NCBI GenBank assembly: GCA_030018575.1
Contig: JASEIA010000019.1
Coordinates: 1-18,581 of the forward strand
DNA length: 18,581 nucleotides
Source of the DNA: Nanobdellota archaeon
GTDB lineage: Archaea; Nanobdellota; Nanobdellia; SCGC-AAA011-G17; GW2011-AR17
Direction of reading: 5' to 3'
Under the pieces are notes generated by a model. That model saw only the letters and a list, made by a program, of their open reading frames with translations. It searched no databases and had not been told where the DNA came from. The translations under genes and the position numbers were made by a program. Positions 1-6,412 of the stretch are shown here, piece after piece. Every line of letters starts with the position of its first letter. The stretch's first letter is position 1.

Positions 1-365
1 CTTTTTACTTGCTCAGGCGTGTATTCAAGATATGAAAAAAGCCCTTTTTTTTCGTATTCCTCCATGTTCCAGCCAAAGCTGAGCATGTCCTCGTAAAGCT
101 TTTCCTTTTTTTCCTCAAAAGTTATGTACAAGCCCGGCTCGCCTTTCTTGAAGCCGTCAATCAAAAACATTATTGTAAAGATTGTCTTTCCTGAGCCGGG
201 ACCTCCAACAACAAGGTTTATGCTCTTTTCCTTGAACCCGCCCTGCACCAGCCTGTCAAATCCAGGAACCCCGCTGCTTACCCTTTTAGGAGGAGAGCCT
301 TTTGGCTTGCAGGGTTTTGCCCTTGCAGAGCAGGGCTTTCCGCCAGAAGAATCTCGCTTTTTCAT
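1..365 (-). CDS. KaiC-like (RAD55 family) P-loop ATPase, C-terminus beyond window
   Basis: This is the N-terminal 121 residues of a RecA-fold ATPase of the KaiC/RAD55 type. After a basic, Pro/Lys-rich lead of about 35 residues comes the family opening SSGVPGFDRLVQGG, then the Walker A loop GGPGSGKT, then GEPGLYITFEEKKEKLYEDM, the second strand and following helix typical of KaiC. Walker B and the C-terminus lie outside the window. The start ATG (365-363) overlaps the stop of the upstream ATPase in an ATGA, so the two are translationally coupled and form one operon. Archaeal KaiC-like ATPases are thought to act in signal transduction as ATP-driven switches; which signal this one serves cannot be read from the sequence. 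The family call is secure, the role is not. Confidence 0.9.
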   Translation of the reverse strand, partial: MKKRDSSGGKPCSARAKPCKPKGSPPKRVSSGVPGFDRLVQGGFKEKSINLVVGGPGSGKTIFTIMFLIDGFKKGEPGLYITFEEKKEKLYEDMLSFGWNMEEYEKKGLFSYLEYTPEQVK

Positions 366-1078
366 TTTTTGCTTCTTTTTATTACATCCTGCTCAATAAG
401 CGAAAATGGCACTTCGTTCGGGAATACAGTGATTCCGCCTTTTCCTATCTGGAACGGGAATATGTTAATCATATGATTCTGCCCGCGCATCTTTGCAACC
501 TGTATTACCCTGTCAAATGACGCGCCTTTTCTTACCAGCGACATTAAAACCAGCCCGTCAAACAAATAATCCTCGGGCCTGTACTGGATTCCGTCAAACA
601 GCTGCCTTTCAGACGTGACAACGAGGGTAACCCCTGCCTCTTTCATCTGCTTGATAAAGCTCACAATGCCTTTCCTGAACTCATTAACGCTGCTTCCATA
701 TACATATTCAAACAATGTCAACGAGTCAAGCACAACTCGTTTGATTTTTCTTTTTTGTATGAGCTTCAAGGGCGCTTCTATTGAAATCATTCCGCCGCCT
801 GTGACAGACTGCTCAACAACCGTAATCATGCCTTTATTTTCAAACCCTGCTATGTCAAAGCCCACGCTTTTCATGTCTTCGCGCAGGGAAAAGGCAGTTT
901 CTTCAGAAGTTATGAACATGCCTGGTATCCCTTTTTTTGCGCCTGAATATATGAACTGCATTGAGGCAATGCTCTTGCCTGTGCCGGGAGAGCCTGAAAA
1001 AAGCACCATGCACCCTTCCCTTATCCCTCCGTTAAGAATCTCGTCCAAGCCGGGTATTCCTAGCTTTATTTTCTCCAT
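362..1078 (-). CDS. KaiC-like (RAD55 family) P-loop ATPase
   Basis: A single-domain KaiC-like ATPase of 238 residues. It opens with MEKIKLGIPGLDEILNGG, followed by Walker A GSPGTGKS near residue 30, GIPGMFITSEE (second strand with the conserved Glu pair) and Walker B RVVLDSLTLFEYV. The C-terminal part, with YLFDGLVLMSL and KMRGQNHMINIFPFQI, is standard for archaeal RAD55 paralogs. The start at 1078 is chosen because GAGGTGG lies about 8 bases upstream and the family motif begins at once; an ATG at 1171 would add 31 residues with no family likeness. The stop overlaps the start of the next KaiC-like gene (ATGA). A TATA-like box at 1119-1126 could drive both. One-domain KaiC proteins bind ATP and probably work with partner proteins; no partner is proven here. 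Confidence 0.92.
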   Translation of the reverse strand: MEKIKLGIPGLDEILNGGIREGCMVLFSGSPGTGKSIASMQFIYSGAKKGIPGMFITSEETAFSLREDMKSVGFDIAGFENKGMITVVEQSVTGGGMISIEAPLKLIQKRKIKRVVLDSLTLFEYVYGSSVNEFRKGIVSFIKQMKEAGVTLVVTSERQLFDGIQYRPEDYLFDGLVLMSLVRKGASFDRVIQVAKMRGQNHMINIFPFQIGKGGITVFPNEVPFSLIEQDVIKRSKK

Positions 1079-1118
1079 GAATATACCACCTCTCGCCCTT
1101 TTATAGAGGAATCGCTTG

Positions 1119-1126
1119 TATAAAAA
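1119..1126 (-). promoter_or_regulatory. TATA box for the two-gene KaiC-like operon
   Basis: The minus strand reads TTTTTATA here, 41-48 bases before the chosen start at 1078. A start of transcription about 25 bases downstream would leave a short leader that still contains the GAGGTGG ribosome binding site. A second TATA-like box at 1098-1105 is too close to the start codon to give such a leader. Confidence 0.45.
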
Positions 1127-1179
1127 TGTTGCCCTAGTTTCAAGCCAGCCATAATTGCTGTTTATAGCCATATGAAAAC

Positions 1180-1187
1180 TTTAAATA
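1180..1187 (+). promoter_or_regulatory. TATA box for the small membrane protein gene at 1213
   Basis: TTTAAATA lies 26-33 bases upstream of the ATG at 1213, the spacing expected for a leaderless or nearly leaderless archaeal transcript. There is no ribosome binding site before the ATG. Confidence 0.5.
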
Positions 1188-1212
1188 TGGTAATAGGCAA
1201 TATAAATAAAGA

Positions 1213-1518
1213 ATGGCGCTGGAATTCAGGGACATAGTTGTGAAAAAAAGCGGCTGGAAAGAGTTTGTCAGCCCTGTGCACAAGAAGCTGACTCCTGTTG
1301 TTTTGCCGGGGATTGCAATCGGATATGTCTTTTTCAACATTGCTGATTTCTTGATTGAAAGCGGAAAGATGAGCGGGCTGCAGGGAAAGCTGTTTATCGT
1401 GGCTGTAATTTTTCTTTACCTTTGGCTTCTTCTCCAGCTGTTCATGCTTTCCTGCTGGGTATATACATACCTTTCTACAACCGGAAAAAGCGGGCCTTCC
1501 GGCGGGGAAAGGTATTAG
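1213..1518 (+). CDS. small two-helix membrane protein, unknown function
   Basis: A 101-residue protein of no family I recognise. A basic N-terminus (about residues 1-26, many Lys) is followed by two hydrophobic segments, about 27-49 (PVVLPGIAIGYVFFNIADFL) and 59-86 (rich in Phe, Leu, Trp), and a short Gly/Ser-rich tail. It starts at ATG 1213 with a well placed TATA box and no ribosome binding site, so translation is probably leaderless. It sits divergently from two KaiC-like ATPases and directly before a KaiC-like protein without Walker A. That suggests a membrane partner for this cluster, but position is the only support. A longer opposite-strand frame over the same bases has no family features and is treated as a shadow. 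Confidence 0.7.
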   Translation: MALEFRDIVVKKSGWKEFVSPVHKKLTPVVLPGIAIGYVFFNIADFLIESGKMSGLQGKLFIVAVIFLYLWLLLQLFMLSCWVYTYLSTTGKSGPSGGERY

Positions 1519-1531
1519 CTTACCACAAACC

Positions 1532-1539
1532 TTAAATAC
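1532..1539 (+). promoter_or_regulatory. TATA box for the Walker A-less KaiC-like gene
   Basis: TTAAATAC lies 22-29 bases upstream of ATG 1561 and has no ribosome binding site after it, again consistent with a leaderless transcript covering the two coupled genes that follow. Confidence 0.45.
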
Positions 1540-1560
1540 AATCCTGCCTAAAATTAAAGC

Positions 1561-2130
1561 ATGGGAAAAATAGAGGACTTCAGCAAAGAGGTGAAGGGGC
1601 TGAAGGAGTTCATTGCCCTTGCAACTGTTTCTGCAAAAGAATACCAGAAGACAAACATAGGGCTTGTAAAGCATTTCACGACAAAAGAGAACATTCCCGG
1701 CGTTTATGTCACGCTAAACAAGCCGTACGAGAACATGAAAATCCTTCTTGAGAAAAGCGGCGTTGACACAAGGAAGATAATATTCATTGACGCTGTTTCA
1801 AAGACAACAGGTGGAAAAATCACAAAGACAAAAAACTGCCTTTACATGGGAAACCCCGAGAACCTGAGCGACCTGTCAATTGCAATGGACCAGGCAGTCA
1901 GGGCCCTGCCGGGAAAGGAAAAATTCCTTTTCTTTGACTCATTGTCAACGCTGCTTGTCTACAGCAGCATCCCGACTGTTGCGCAGTTCATACACTTTCT
2001 TGCAACAAAGATGCGCGCATGGAAAGTGAAGGGGATAATCATTTCGCTTGAAAGAAAGCAGGACAGGGATCTTATTGAGGAATTGTCGCAGTTCTGCGAC
2101 GTTGTAATAGACTTCGGAGGTAGAAAATGA
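1561..2130 (+). CDS. KaiC/RecA-fold protein lacking Walker A, probably non-catalytic
   Basis: A 189-residue protein that follows the KaiC-like pattern from the second core strand on: IPGVYVTLNKPYENM corresponds to IPGMFITSEETAFSL of the neighbouring ATPase, then KIIFIDAVS, a Walker B-like KFLFFDSLSTLLVY, and a last strand KGIIISLE. No GxxxxGK[ST] loop is present anywhere. The first about 45 residues, where it should lie, instead read as a Lys-rich helix. It is therefore probably unable to hydrolyse ATP in the usual way and may be a regulatory or scaffold paralog. The gene is coupled by ATGA overlap to the four-helix membrane protein downstream, which points to a joint role at the membrane. 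The fold call is fairly firm; the function is inference. Confidence 0.75.
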   Translation: MGKIEDFSKEVKGLKEFIALATVSAKEYQKTNIGLVKHFTTKENIPGVYVTLNKPYENMKILLEKSGVDTRKIIFIDAVSKTTGGKITKTKNCLYMGNPENLSDLSIAMDQAVRALPGKEKFLFFDSLSTLLVYSSIPTVAQFIHFLATKMRAWKVKGIIISLERKQDRDLIEELSQFCDVVIDFGGRK

Positions 2131-2558
2131 TATTAGAAGGATTGAGCTCATTGATTGCAATAATAGTGGGCATAGTTGCTGTTATACAGCTTGTCGGCAA
2201 TGCAGAGCTGATATTAAGCACGCTTTCACTTACATTCGGGATAATGGCTTTGATATGGATTATAAAGGCAAGAGGAAGGCTGTCAAAAGGCTCTTCGCTG
2301 AGAAGCCTTGCCACAAACTTCATGTCCACATTGATATTCATTCTTTGCTTCTCGTTCTGGGGCATTGCAGTGAACATGCTTTCGCTGAAAGACATCTATG
2401 GGGATATAATTTCTTTCCCGCAGTACATGCTCCTTTCCCTTGCGTACATCGCGTTTGTGGGCGCTGCCTACAAGATGATGAAGATGGGCGAGGAATTCGG
2501 GTTTAATGTGGAGTCAAAGAAGATTGAGCGGTTGATAAAAAATAAAAAGAAAAAATAA
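2127..2558 (+). CDS. four-helix membrane protein coupled to the KaiC-like paralog
   Basis: A 143-residue integral membrane protein with four hydrophobic segments at about residues 5-25, 28-48, 65-88 and 98-118, and a cytoplasm-like charged tail ending in a run of lysines. Arg/Lys-rich loops (KARGRLSKG) lie between helices 2 and 3. I recognise no family. The ATG lies inside the stop of the preceding gene (ATGA, 2127-2130) with GGAGG shortly upstream, so the two proteins are made together. The simplest reading is a membrane anchor or sensor for the Walker A-less KaiC-like protein, by position only. It ends convergently with the MscS-type gene. Confidence 0.8.
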   Translation: MILEGLSSLIAIIVGIVAVIQLVGNAELILSTLSLTFGIMALIWIIKARGRLSKGSSLRSLATNFMSTLIFILCFSFWGIAVNMLSLKDIYGDIISFPQYMLLSLAYIAFVGAAYKMMKMGEEFGFNVESKKIERLIKNKKKK

Positions 2559-2568
2559 AAAAAAGCAC

Positions 2569-2589
2569 ATAAATTAGTCCGTAATTTAT
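2569..2589. terminator. bidirectional hairpin between convergent genes
   Basis: ATAAATTA (2569-2576) and TAATTTAT (2582-2589) are perfect inverted copies around a GTCCG loop. The hairpin sits between two convergent stop codons, with a long A-rich run on its left and T-rich sequence on its right, so it could end transcription from both sides. Confidence 0.5.
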
Positions 2590-2595
2590 ATGCAA

Positions 2596-3264
2596 TTAAA
2601 ACTTTCTTTTCAGGTCTGCAAACATCTTAGCAGCATTTCCCTTCAGCCCAAGCCCGAAGCTCAAGCCTATCGCCAATGCAATGCCAAGCCCAATCGCCCC
2701 CACTAATATGAGGAAGGTATTCTTCAGCAGGTCAACCTGTATGCCTATCTGCTCCAGCGCTATGACAAATGCGATGAACAATATCACGTATTCAAACACC
2801 TTTGCCATTGTCTTTGAGCCTTTCAGCGCAACATCCTTTTCAATGACGTGCCCGACATAATAGGCGACCACAAAGCCGGTAAACACCGCAAGCAATGCAA
2901 TTATCAGCTGAGGCAGCCAGAGAACAAACCTTGCAAACATGTCGCTCATTATGCCCAGGTTAAGCACATTGGCGGCTTCTCCCAGGAATATTATGAAGAC
3001 ATACCATTTTGTCAGCCTTCCTGTTATTCCCGATATGCTGAATTTCTGCAGTGCGTCAGGCGCCTTTACCTTTGCAAGCACCTTGTCAGAGCCTATCTTC
3101 CTAAGCAAGAACTTTACAACGTGCCCAAAAAGCAGCGAGACAAAGTAGCCCAAAACAATGATAATCAGAGCAGCCACCAAGCCGGGAAACACTGCCAGAA
3201 ATCCCTGCCACAGGCTTCCGATTGGCGTGAGTATTGCAATGCCAGCTTCTTCAAATACAGCCAT
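2596..3264 (-). CDS. MscS-type conserved TM helix protein (CmpX-like mechanosensitive channel)
   Basis: A 222-residue membrane protein with about five hydrophobic helices. The Gly/Ala-rich pattern GIALAIGLSFGLGLKGNA near the C-terminus and the first helix FPGLVAALIIIVLGYFVSLL are the marks of the conserved TM helix family of mechanosensitive ion channel-like proteins. It ends soon after the Gly-rich helix, so the beta and C-terminal domains of full MscS are missing; this short layout is usual for CmpX-like proteins. It may help release osmotic stress, but channel activity is not proven for many of these short forms. The start at 3264 has a strong GGAGGT ribosome binding site. Upstream lies an unusual tandem leader, described separately. 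Confidence 0.8.
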   Translation of the reverse strand: MAVFEEAGIAILTPIGSLWQGFLAVFPGLVAALIIIVLGYFVSLLFGHVVKFLLRKIGSDKVLAKVKAPDALQKFSISGITGRLTKWYVFIIFLGEAANVLNLGIMSDMFARFVLWLPQLIIALLAVFTGFVVAYYVGHVIEKDVALKGSKTMAKVFEYVILFIAFVIALEQIGIQVDLLKNTFLILVGAIGLGIALAIGLSFGLGLKGNAAKMFADLKRKF

Positions 3265-3280
3265 TTTTTCACCTCCTTTT

Positions 3281-3360
3281 TTGTTTTATAACGATTCTTC
3301 TTTGCAAAAAGGATGCCCGAAACTTCAGTTTCGTTTACCTCCTTTTTATTTATAATTCTA
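3281..3360 (-). promoter_or_regulatory. tandem TATA plus GGAGGT leader with inverted repeat
   Basis: On the minus strand two similar blocks follow one another, each with TTATAAA, an A-run and GGAGGT. The inner block supplies the ribosome binding site of the MscS-type gene. The outer block ends at about 3338 and has no ATG after it. Between them is an inverted repeat, CGAAACT (3318-3324) and AGTTTCG (3327-3333) with a 2-base centre, which may be an operator or a small hairpin. Confidence 0.4.
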
Positions 3361-3413
3361 TAATATTGATAGTATTACTATGTCTTAATAGTATAAAAAA
3401 CTTTGGTTGGCTT

Positions 3414-4262
3414 TCAAATGGCGATTATTGCAAAAACAGCCGCAAAAAACACCAAAAGTCCCGCCATAAGCCCCTTGTCCTTATAGAACATCTCTGTTTT
3501 TCTTGCAATCTCAGAGCCATTGTAAATCAAGGCAAGATAATGGAATATAATATACAATGCTATGGGCAGCGTGAGTATAAGCATGGGGTAAATGCTCAAG
3601 AAGCTGTAAAGGCTGTATGCCATTATCAAAGCGACAGTGCTTATGTTAAGCAAGGCATTTGTAAGCTCCGGAGTGTAGTCTGAAAGAACACTTCTATGTT
3701 TTGCTGCTTTTTTTGCAAGAAACTCTGATTCTGAAAATCTTTTTCCTGCCGAGAGAAATAGACTAAGGAAGAATGTGCAGATTATGAGCCACGGGCTGAC
3801 TACTACTGAAATAATATAGGCACCTGACACTGCCCTTAACACAAAGTTTACTGCTATTGCCATTATGTCAAGTATTGCAATATGCTTTAGCTTTATGCTG
3901 TAACAGAATGTTATAATGAATATCGCAAATGCCATTGCAGTGAATGCTGCTGACAGCATAAAAGCCAGCAGCAGCCCTAAAGCCAGCATGAAAGCTGCTG
4001 CAATATATGCCCGCCTTAATCCAATAACGCCTGCCGCAATAGGCCTCGTTTTTTTTTCAGGGTTCTTTTTGTCAGTTTCCCTGTCAATAATATCATTGAT
4101 TATGTAAGTTGACGATGAAACAAGGCACAGTGCGATAAATCCTAAAGCTGTAAGCAATATTTCATTCAAATTCATGAAATGCGCTGCAAATATAATGGGG
4201 AGAAAAATTACCAAATTTTTATACCATTGGCGCACTCTTATTAATTCAAGCCACTTGTTCAT
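3414..4262 (-). CDS. UbiA-family prenyltransferase, polyprenyl-phosphate phosphoribosyltransferase-like
   Basis: A 282-residue polytopic membrane enzyme of the UbiA superfamily. The first Asp-rich motif is N56-D57-x-x-D60-x-x-x-D64, followed by NPEKKTRPIAAG, which fits the NDxxDxxxDxxHPxKxxRPIA pattern. The opening LIRVRQWYKNLVIFLPIIFA resembles decaprenyl-phosphate phosphoribosyltransferases rather than DGGGP synthases or heme O synthases. Such enzymes join a polyprenyl phosphate to PRPP to make a lipid-linked sugar donor. About eight further hydrophobic segments follow; the second Asp motif is less clear to me (SDYTPELTNALL is a candidate). It is divergent from the dUTPase gene. A TATA-like CTTTTAAATG at 4287-4296 suits a leaderless start at 4262. 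The superfamily is certain, the exact substrate inferred. Confidence 0.85.
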   Translation of the reverse strand: MNKWLELIRVRQWYKNLVIFLPIIFAAHFMNLNEILLTALGFIALCLVSSSTYIINDIIDRETDKKNPEKKTRPIAAGVIGLRRAYIAAAFMLALGLLLAFMLSAAFTAMAFAIFIITFCYSIKLKHIAILDIMAIAVNFVLRAVSGAYIISVVVSPWLIICTFFLSLFLSAGKRFSESEFLAKKAAKHRSVLSDYTPELTNALLNISTVALIMAYSLYSFLSIYPMLILTLPIALYIIFHYLALIYNGSEIARKTEMFYKDKGLMAGLLVFFAAVFAIIAI

Positions 4263-4286
4263 ATAAGGAATTAATGTGCAGAATGG

Positions 4287-4296
4287 CTTTTAAATG
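4287..4296 (-). promoter_or_regulatory. TATA-like box for the UbiA-family gene
   Basis: CATTTAAAAG on the minus strand lies about 25-34 bases before the ATG at 4262, the usual distance for a near-leaderless archaeal transcript. It stands in the gap shared with the divergent dUTPase gene. Confidence 0.4.
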
Positions 4297-4365
4297 TTGC
4301 TGTGATAAGATATTTTGCAGGTAAAGTATACTGCAACACTGACATAGTTGTAGAGGTGAAATTGA

Positions 4366-4893
4366 ATGCTGTTGTCGCACGAAAAGCTGGTGCAATTGGT
4401 AAGGGAGAATAAGCTTCTTGAGAATATTCCCGAGTCTGAGCTTACAAAGGCAGGCGGAATTTCCTTTGACCTGAGGGCGGGGGAGATTTATGAGTTTTCA
4501 GGAGAAGGGTTTCTTGGAGTGAATGAGAGAAAAACGCCTGAAACCAGATTGCTTGCAAAGTACGAGGAGGGCAAAACTGCAAAAATTGCGATGGAGCCGA
4601 ACAAGTATTATATTGTAAAGACGCTTGAGAAGATAAACTGCCCGTTGCATCTTGCATCCACAATAATCTCAAGAAGCACCCTTTTCAGGAGCGGCGTGCT
4701 GTTGCTCAGCGGGCTTACAGACCCCGGCTGGCATGGCGAAATGACGTTTGGAATGATGAACATCAATTCAAAGCCGTTTACAATCGAGCTTGGCGCGAGG
4801 ATTGCAAATGTGATTTTCTTCAAGGTGGAGGGCAAGACAAATGCATATGAAAGCCCTTACAACGGCGGGAACATAGGAACGAATAGCGCATAA
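4366..4893 (+). CDS. dut: archaeal dUTPase (dCTP deaminase-like fold)
   Basis: A 175-residue trimeric-fold nucleotide hydrolase of the dCTP deaminase/dUTPase superfamily, which removes pyrophosphate from dUTP and keeps uracil out of DNA. Visible motifs: GGISFDLRAGEIY (N-terminal strand motif), SRSTLFRSGV (phosphate-binding Ser/Arg motif), GLTDPGWHGEMTFGMMN, and GARIANVIFFKVEG followed by YESPYNGG. In dCTP deaminases the stretch after the Asp/Gly motif carries a catalytic Glu (TLE pattern). Here the matching place is TFG, so deamination looks unlikely and the dUTPase reading is preferred; RSTLFRSG and GARIAN-FF also fit archaeal dUTPases. The start has GAGGTG about 9 bases upstream. The gene is alone, divergent from the UbiA-family gene. 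Confidence 0.75.
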   Translation: MLLSHEKLVQLVRENKLLENIPESELTKAGGISFDLRAGEIYEFSGEGFLGVNERKTPETRLLAKYEEGKTAKIAMEPNKYYIVKTLEKINCPLHLASTIISRSTLFRSGVLLLSGLTDPGWHGEMTFGMMNINSKPFTIELGARIANVIFFKVEGKTNAYESPYNGGNIGTNSA

Positions 4894-4938
4894 AGAAAGG
4901 AAGAGCTCCGCTGCAATTCATTATTTATTTTGTTTCTA

Positions 4939-5124
4939 TTACAGGTAAAGCATTCCCATCAGCGCTGCTGCAGCCGCAATGCCGAGCATTACTGACAATG
5001 CTGTCCTTTTCAGCAAAAGCTGCGCCCCCATTGCCACGATAAGAAAAACAGCAATTGCAGCAGGCAGCTGAAGGTTATTGTCTGCTATTGACACTGCCAT
5101 TCCTGTTATTGAGTCTAGCCCCAT
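4939..5124 (-). CDS. small two-helix membrane protein
   Basis: A 61-residue hydrophobic protein with two membrane segments, about residues 19-37 (LPAAIAVFLIVAMGAQLLL) and 43-61, separated by a short LKRTA loop. I recognise no family. The ATG at 5124 is preceded by GAGGTGG at a good distance, so the start is well supported. That ribosome binding site touches the stop codon of the methyltransferase gene 9 bases upstream, so the two may be co-transcribed. Its base composition is like the core genes and unlike the AT-rich methyltransferase, so it may be a resident gene that the restriction-modification pair landed beside. Confidence 0.65.
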   Translation of the reverse strand: MGLDSITGMAVSIADNNLQLPAAIAVFLIVAMGAQLLLKRTALSVMLGIAAAAALMGMLYL

Positions 5125-5133
5125 TTTCCACCT

Positions 5134-5721
5134 CTAGTATATTTCTTTTTGTATTTCGTTAGATAACTTGCCAAATTCTTTGCCTTTAATATTTCTAATA
5201 TCGATTACTGCCTCAAATTTACTGAATATATCATAAAACTTATTATGATTATTACCCCAATATGCCATAGCACAAGCCATAGGGGCGCCTTTTCCCCCGG
5301 GTCGCCCATTAACCAAAAATTTCAATCGCGTATCATATAAGAAGCATATAGAAGATGCTTTTCCAAAAACAAAATTTTTCCAATGCCCTGTATTAGTCGC
5401 AACTGGAATCAATGCAAGAATTTCCGCATTAAATCTTTGGTGTGCATCAGCGCATTTAAACAGCCAGTTTCTTATGCTAGTCTTGTTTGTTTTGTCGATG
5501 CCATAAGGGGGATTTATGTATATCGTCGAATATTTCCAGCTTTCAATTAAGCCATTTTGTTTAGGTAATTTATACTCAGTCACAGCATTAACAATAGAAT
5601 AATTATTAGAGCATGGATCTAAATCTATCTTACCGCCGAAAAAGTCTTTAACGGCAGATACATACTTCTCGGGCGTACCCCATTCTTGGCTAATTGTATT
5701 AATCTTTCTTCCCGCGGTCAT
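5134..5721 (-). CDS. phage-type Dam-like DNA adenine N6-methyltransferase
   Basis: A 195-residue enzyme of the small phage-type DNA N6-adenine methyltransferase family (Dam of the PF05869 type). It has the family opening EWGTPEKY (residues 13-20), the acidic motif IDLDPCS (32-38) and the catalytic motif NPPYG (70-74), followed by hydrophobic strand LALIPVATNTGHW. The S-adenosylmethionine FxGxG loop is replaced by the TP/DLDPC arrangement, as is normal in this family. It is translationally coupled (ATGA, 5718-5721) to the gene before it, the usual layout of a type II modification enzyme with its partner. The codons are visibly richer in A and T than those of the flanking genes, which points to horizontal gain. 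The recognition site cannot be read from the sequence. Confidence 0.85.
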   Translation of the reverse strand: MTAGRKINTISQEWGTPEKYVSAVKDFFGGKIDLDPCSNNYSIVNAVTEYKLPKQNGLIESWKYSTIYINPPYGIDKTNKTSIRNWLFKCADAHQRFNAEILALIPVATNTGHWKNFVFGKASSICFLYDTRLKFLVNGRPGGKGAPMACAMAYWGNNHNKFYDIFSKFEAVIDIRNIKGKEFGKLSNEIQKEIY

Positions 5722-6203
5722 TTTTTATAAATAGCTCCCCAATTCTTATCCCTTAATGTGTCTATCTGCCTTTTCAAGATGTCAATATCTTTATTAGTGG
5801 GAGTAATTGTATTAAACCAAGATTCAATTCGCTTTAGATTTTTTCTAAAATAAGTTTGAAGCGCATAGTCTGCATCTATTTGCATCTGTAATTTGGTAAA
5901 TTGATTCTTTTTCTTATTTGCAGTGAGAGGTAACTCTATATTGTTTAGCAATATATTCCATTTGCCAATTATTGGATGCAAAGAGTACTCAACATTATGG
6001 GTAATTTGTGGGTTGCCATATTCTGATAATCCTTTTTCAATCGCTACAGAATTGCTATACCCCCACGCTTTTAACAGATAAAATGTGATTATTTCGACTA
6101 AAGTTCCCAATGCCCTGCCAGCGGCTTTTTTAGAATCTTTAGCATAATGAAACACATTTTTTGAAAGCATATTCTGCAATTTATCAACCGATTCATAAGC
6201 CAT
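5718..6203 (-). CDS. probable restriction endonuclease-like partner of the methyltransferase (ApaLI-like?)
   Basis: A 161-residue protein (167 if begun at 6221) whose stop overlaps the methyltransferase start. The stretch GRALGTLVEIITFYLLKAWG and the later ITHNVEYSLHP remind me of ApaLI-type restriction endonucleases, but I cannot confirm this, and no clear PD-(D/E)xK triad is visible. If it belongs there it is shorter than I would expect and may be an N-terminal half or a minimal form. The start at 6203 is preferred because GGAGGG lies about 11 bases upstream; an ATG at 6221 would place that GGAGGG inside the coding region. Like its partner it is AT-rich. Alternative: a phage accessory protein that travels with Dam-type enzymes. 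Confidence 0.6.
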   Translation of the reverse strand: MAYESVDKLQNMLSKNVFHYAKDSKKAAGRALGTLVEIITFYLLKAWGYSNSVAIEKGLSEYGNPQITHNVEYSLHPIIGKWNILLNNIELPLTANKKKNQFTKLQMQIDADYALQTYFRKNLKRIESWFNTITPTNKDIDILKRQIDTLRDKNWGAIYKK

Positions 6204-6232
6204 ACCTCTTTTTCCCTCCATTAAGTATAATA

Positions 6233-6244
6233 TGGGCCGGCGGG
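6233..6244. repeat. 12-bp partial copy of the tRNA-Phe 3' end
   Basis: TGGGCCGGCGGG here is identical to 6280-6291, the acceptor and T-stem end of the tRNA-Phe gene, starting 47 bases away in the same orientation. Between the copies the minus strand can form GGAAC-AAGA-GTTCC. It could be the remnant of an attachment site or of a second tRNA end. The short length and the inner palindrome GCCGGC weaken the case. Confidence 0.5.
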
Positions 6245-6279
6245 TAGTGGAACTCTTGTTCCGGACCCTCCGCCCCTGA

Positions 6280-6353
6280 TGGGCCGGCGGGGATTTGAAC
6301 CCCGGACCACACGGTCTTCAGCCGTGTGCTCTCCCAGGCTGAGCTACCGACCC
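6280..6353 (-). tRNA. tRNA-Phe (GAA)
   Basis: A full 74-base cloverleaf on the minus strand: acceptor GGGTCGG/CCGGCCC with one T-G wobble and discriminator A, D arm GCTC-loop-GAGC, anticodon stem CACGG/CCGTG around loop CTGAAGA (anticodon GAA), a 5-base variable region and T arm CGGGG-TTCAAAT-CCCCG. CCA is not encoded and no intron is present. It lies between enolase and the AT-rich restriction-modification pair. Confidence 0.97.
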
Positions 6354-6412
6354 GACAATGCATTTGCCTGTAATTAATAAAGAAAGAAAACCCTCTTGCC
6401 TTTTAAATGTTT

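Noticed and set aside
615..1106. 163-codon plus-strand frame
   Set aside because: It is the antisense shadow of the KaiC-like ATPase, which has all family motifs.
1162..1674. 170-codon minus-strand frame across the small membrane protein gene
   Set aside because: It overlaps a plus-strand gene that has a TATA box and membrane helices; its own translation shows no family features and no start signals.
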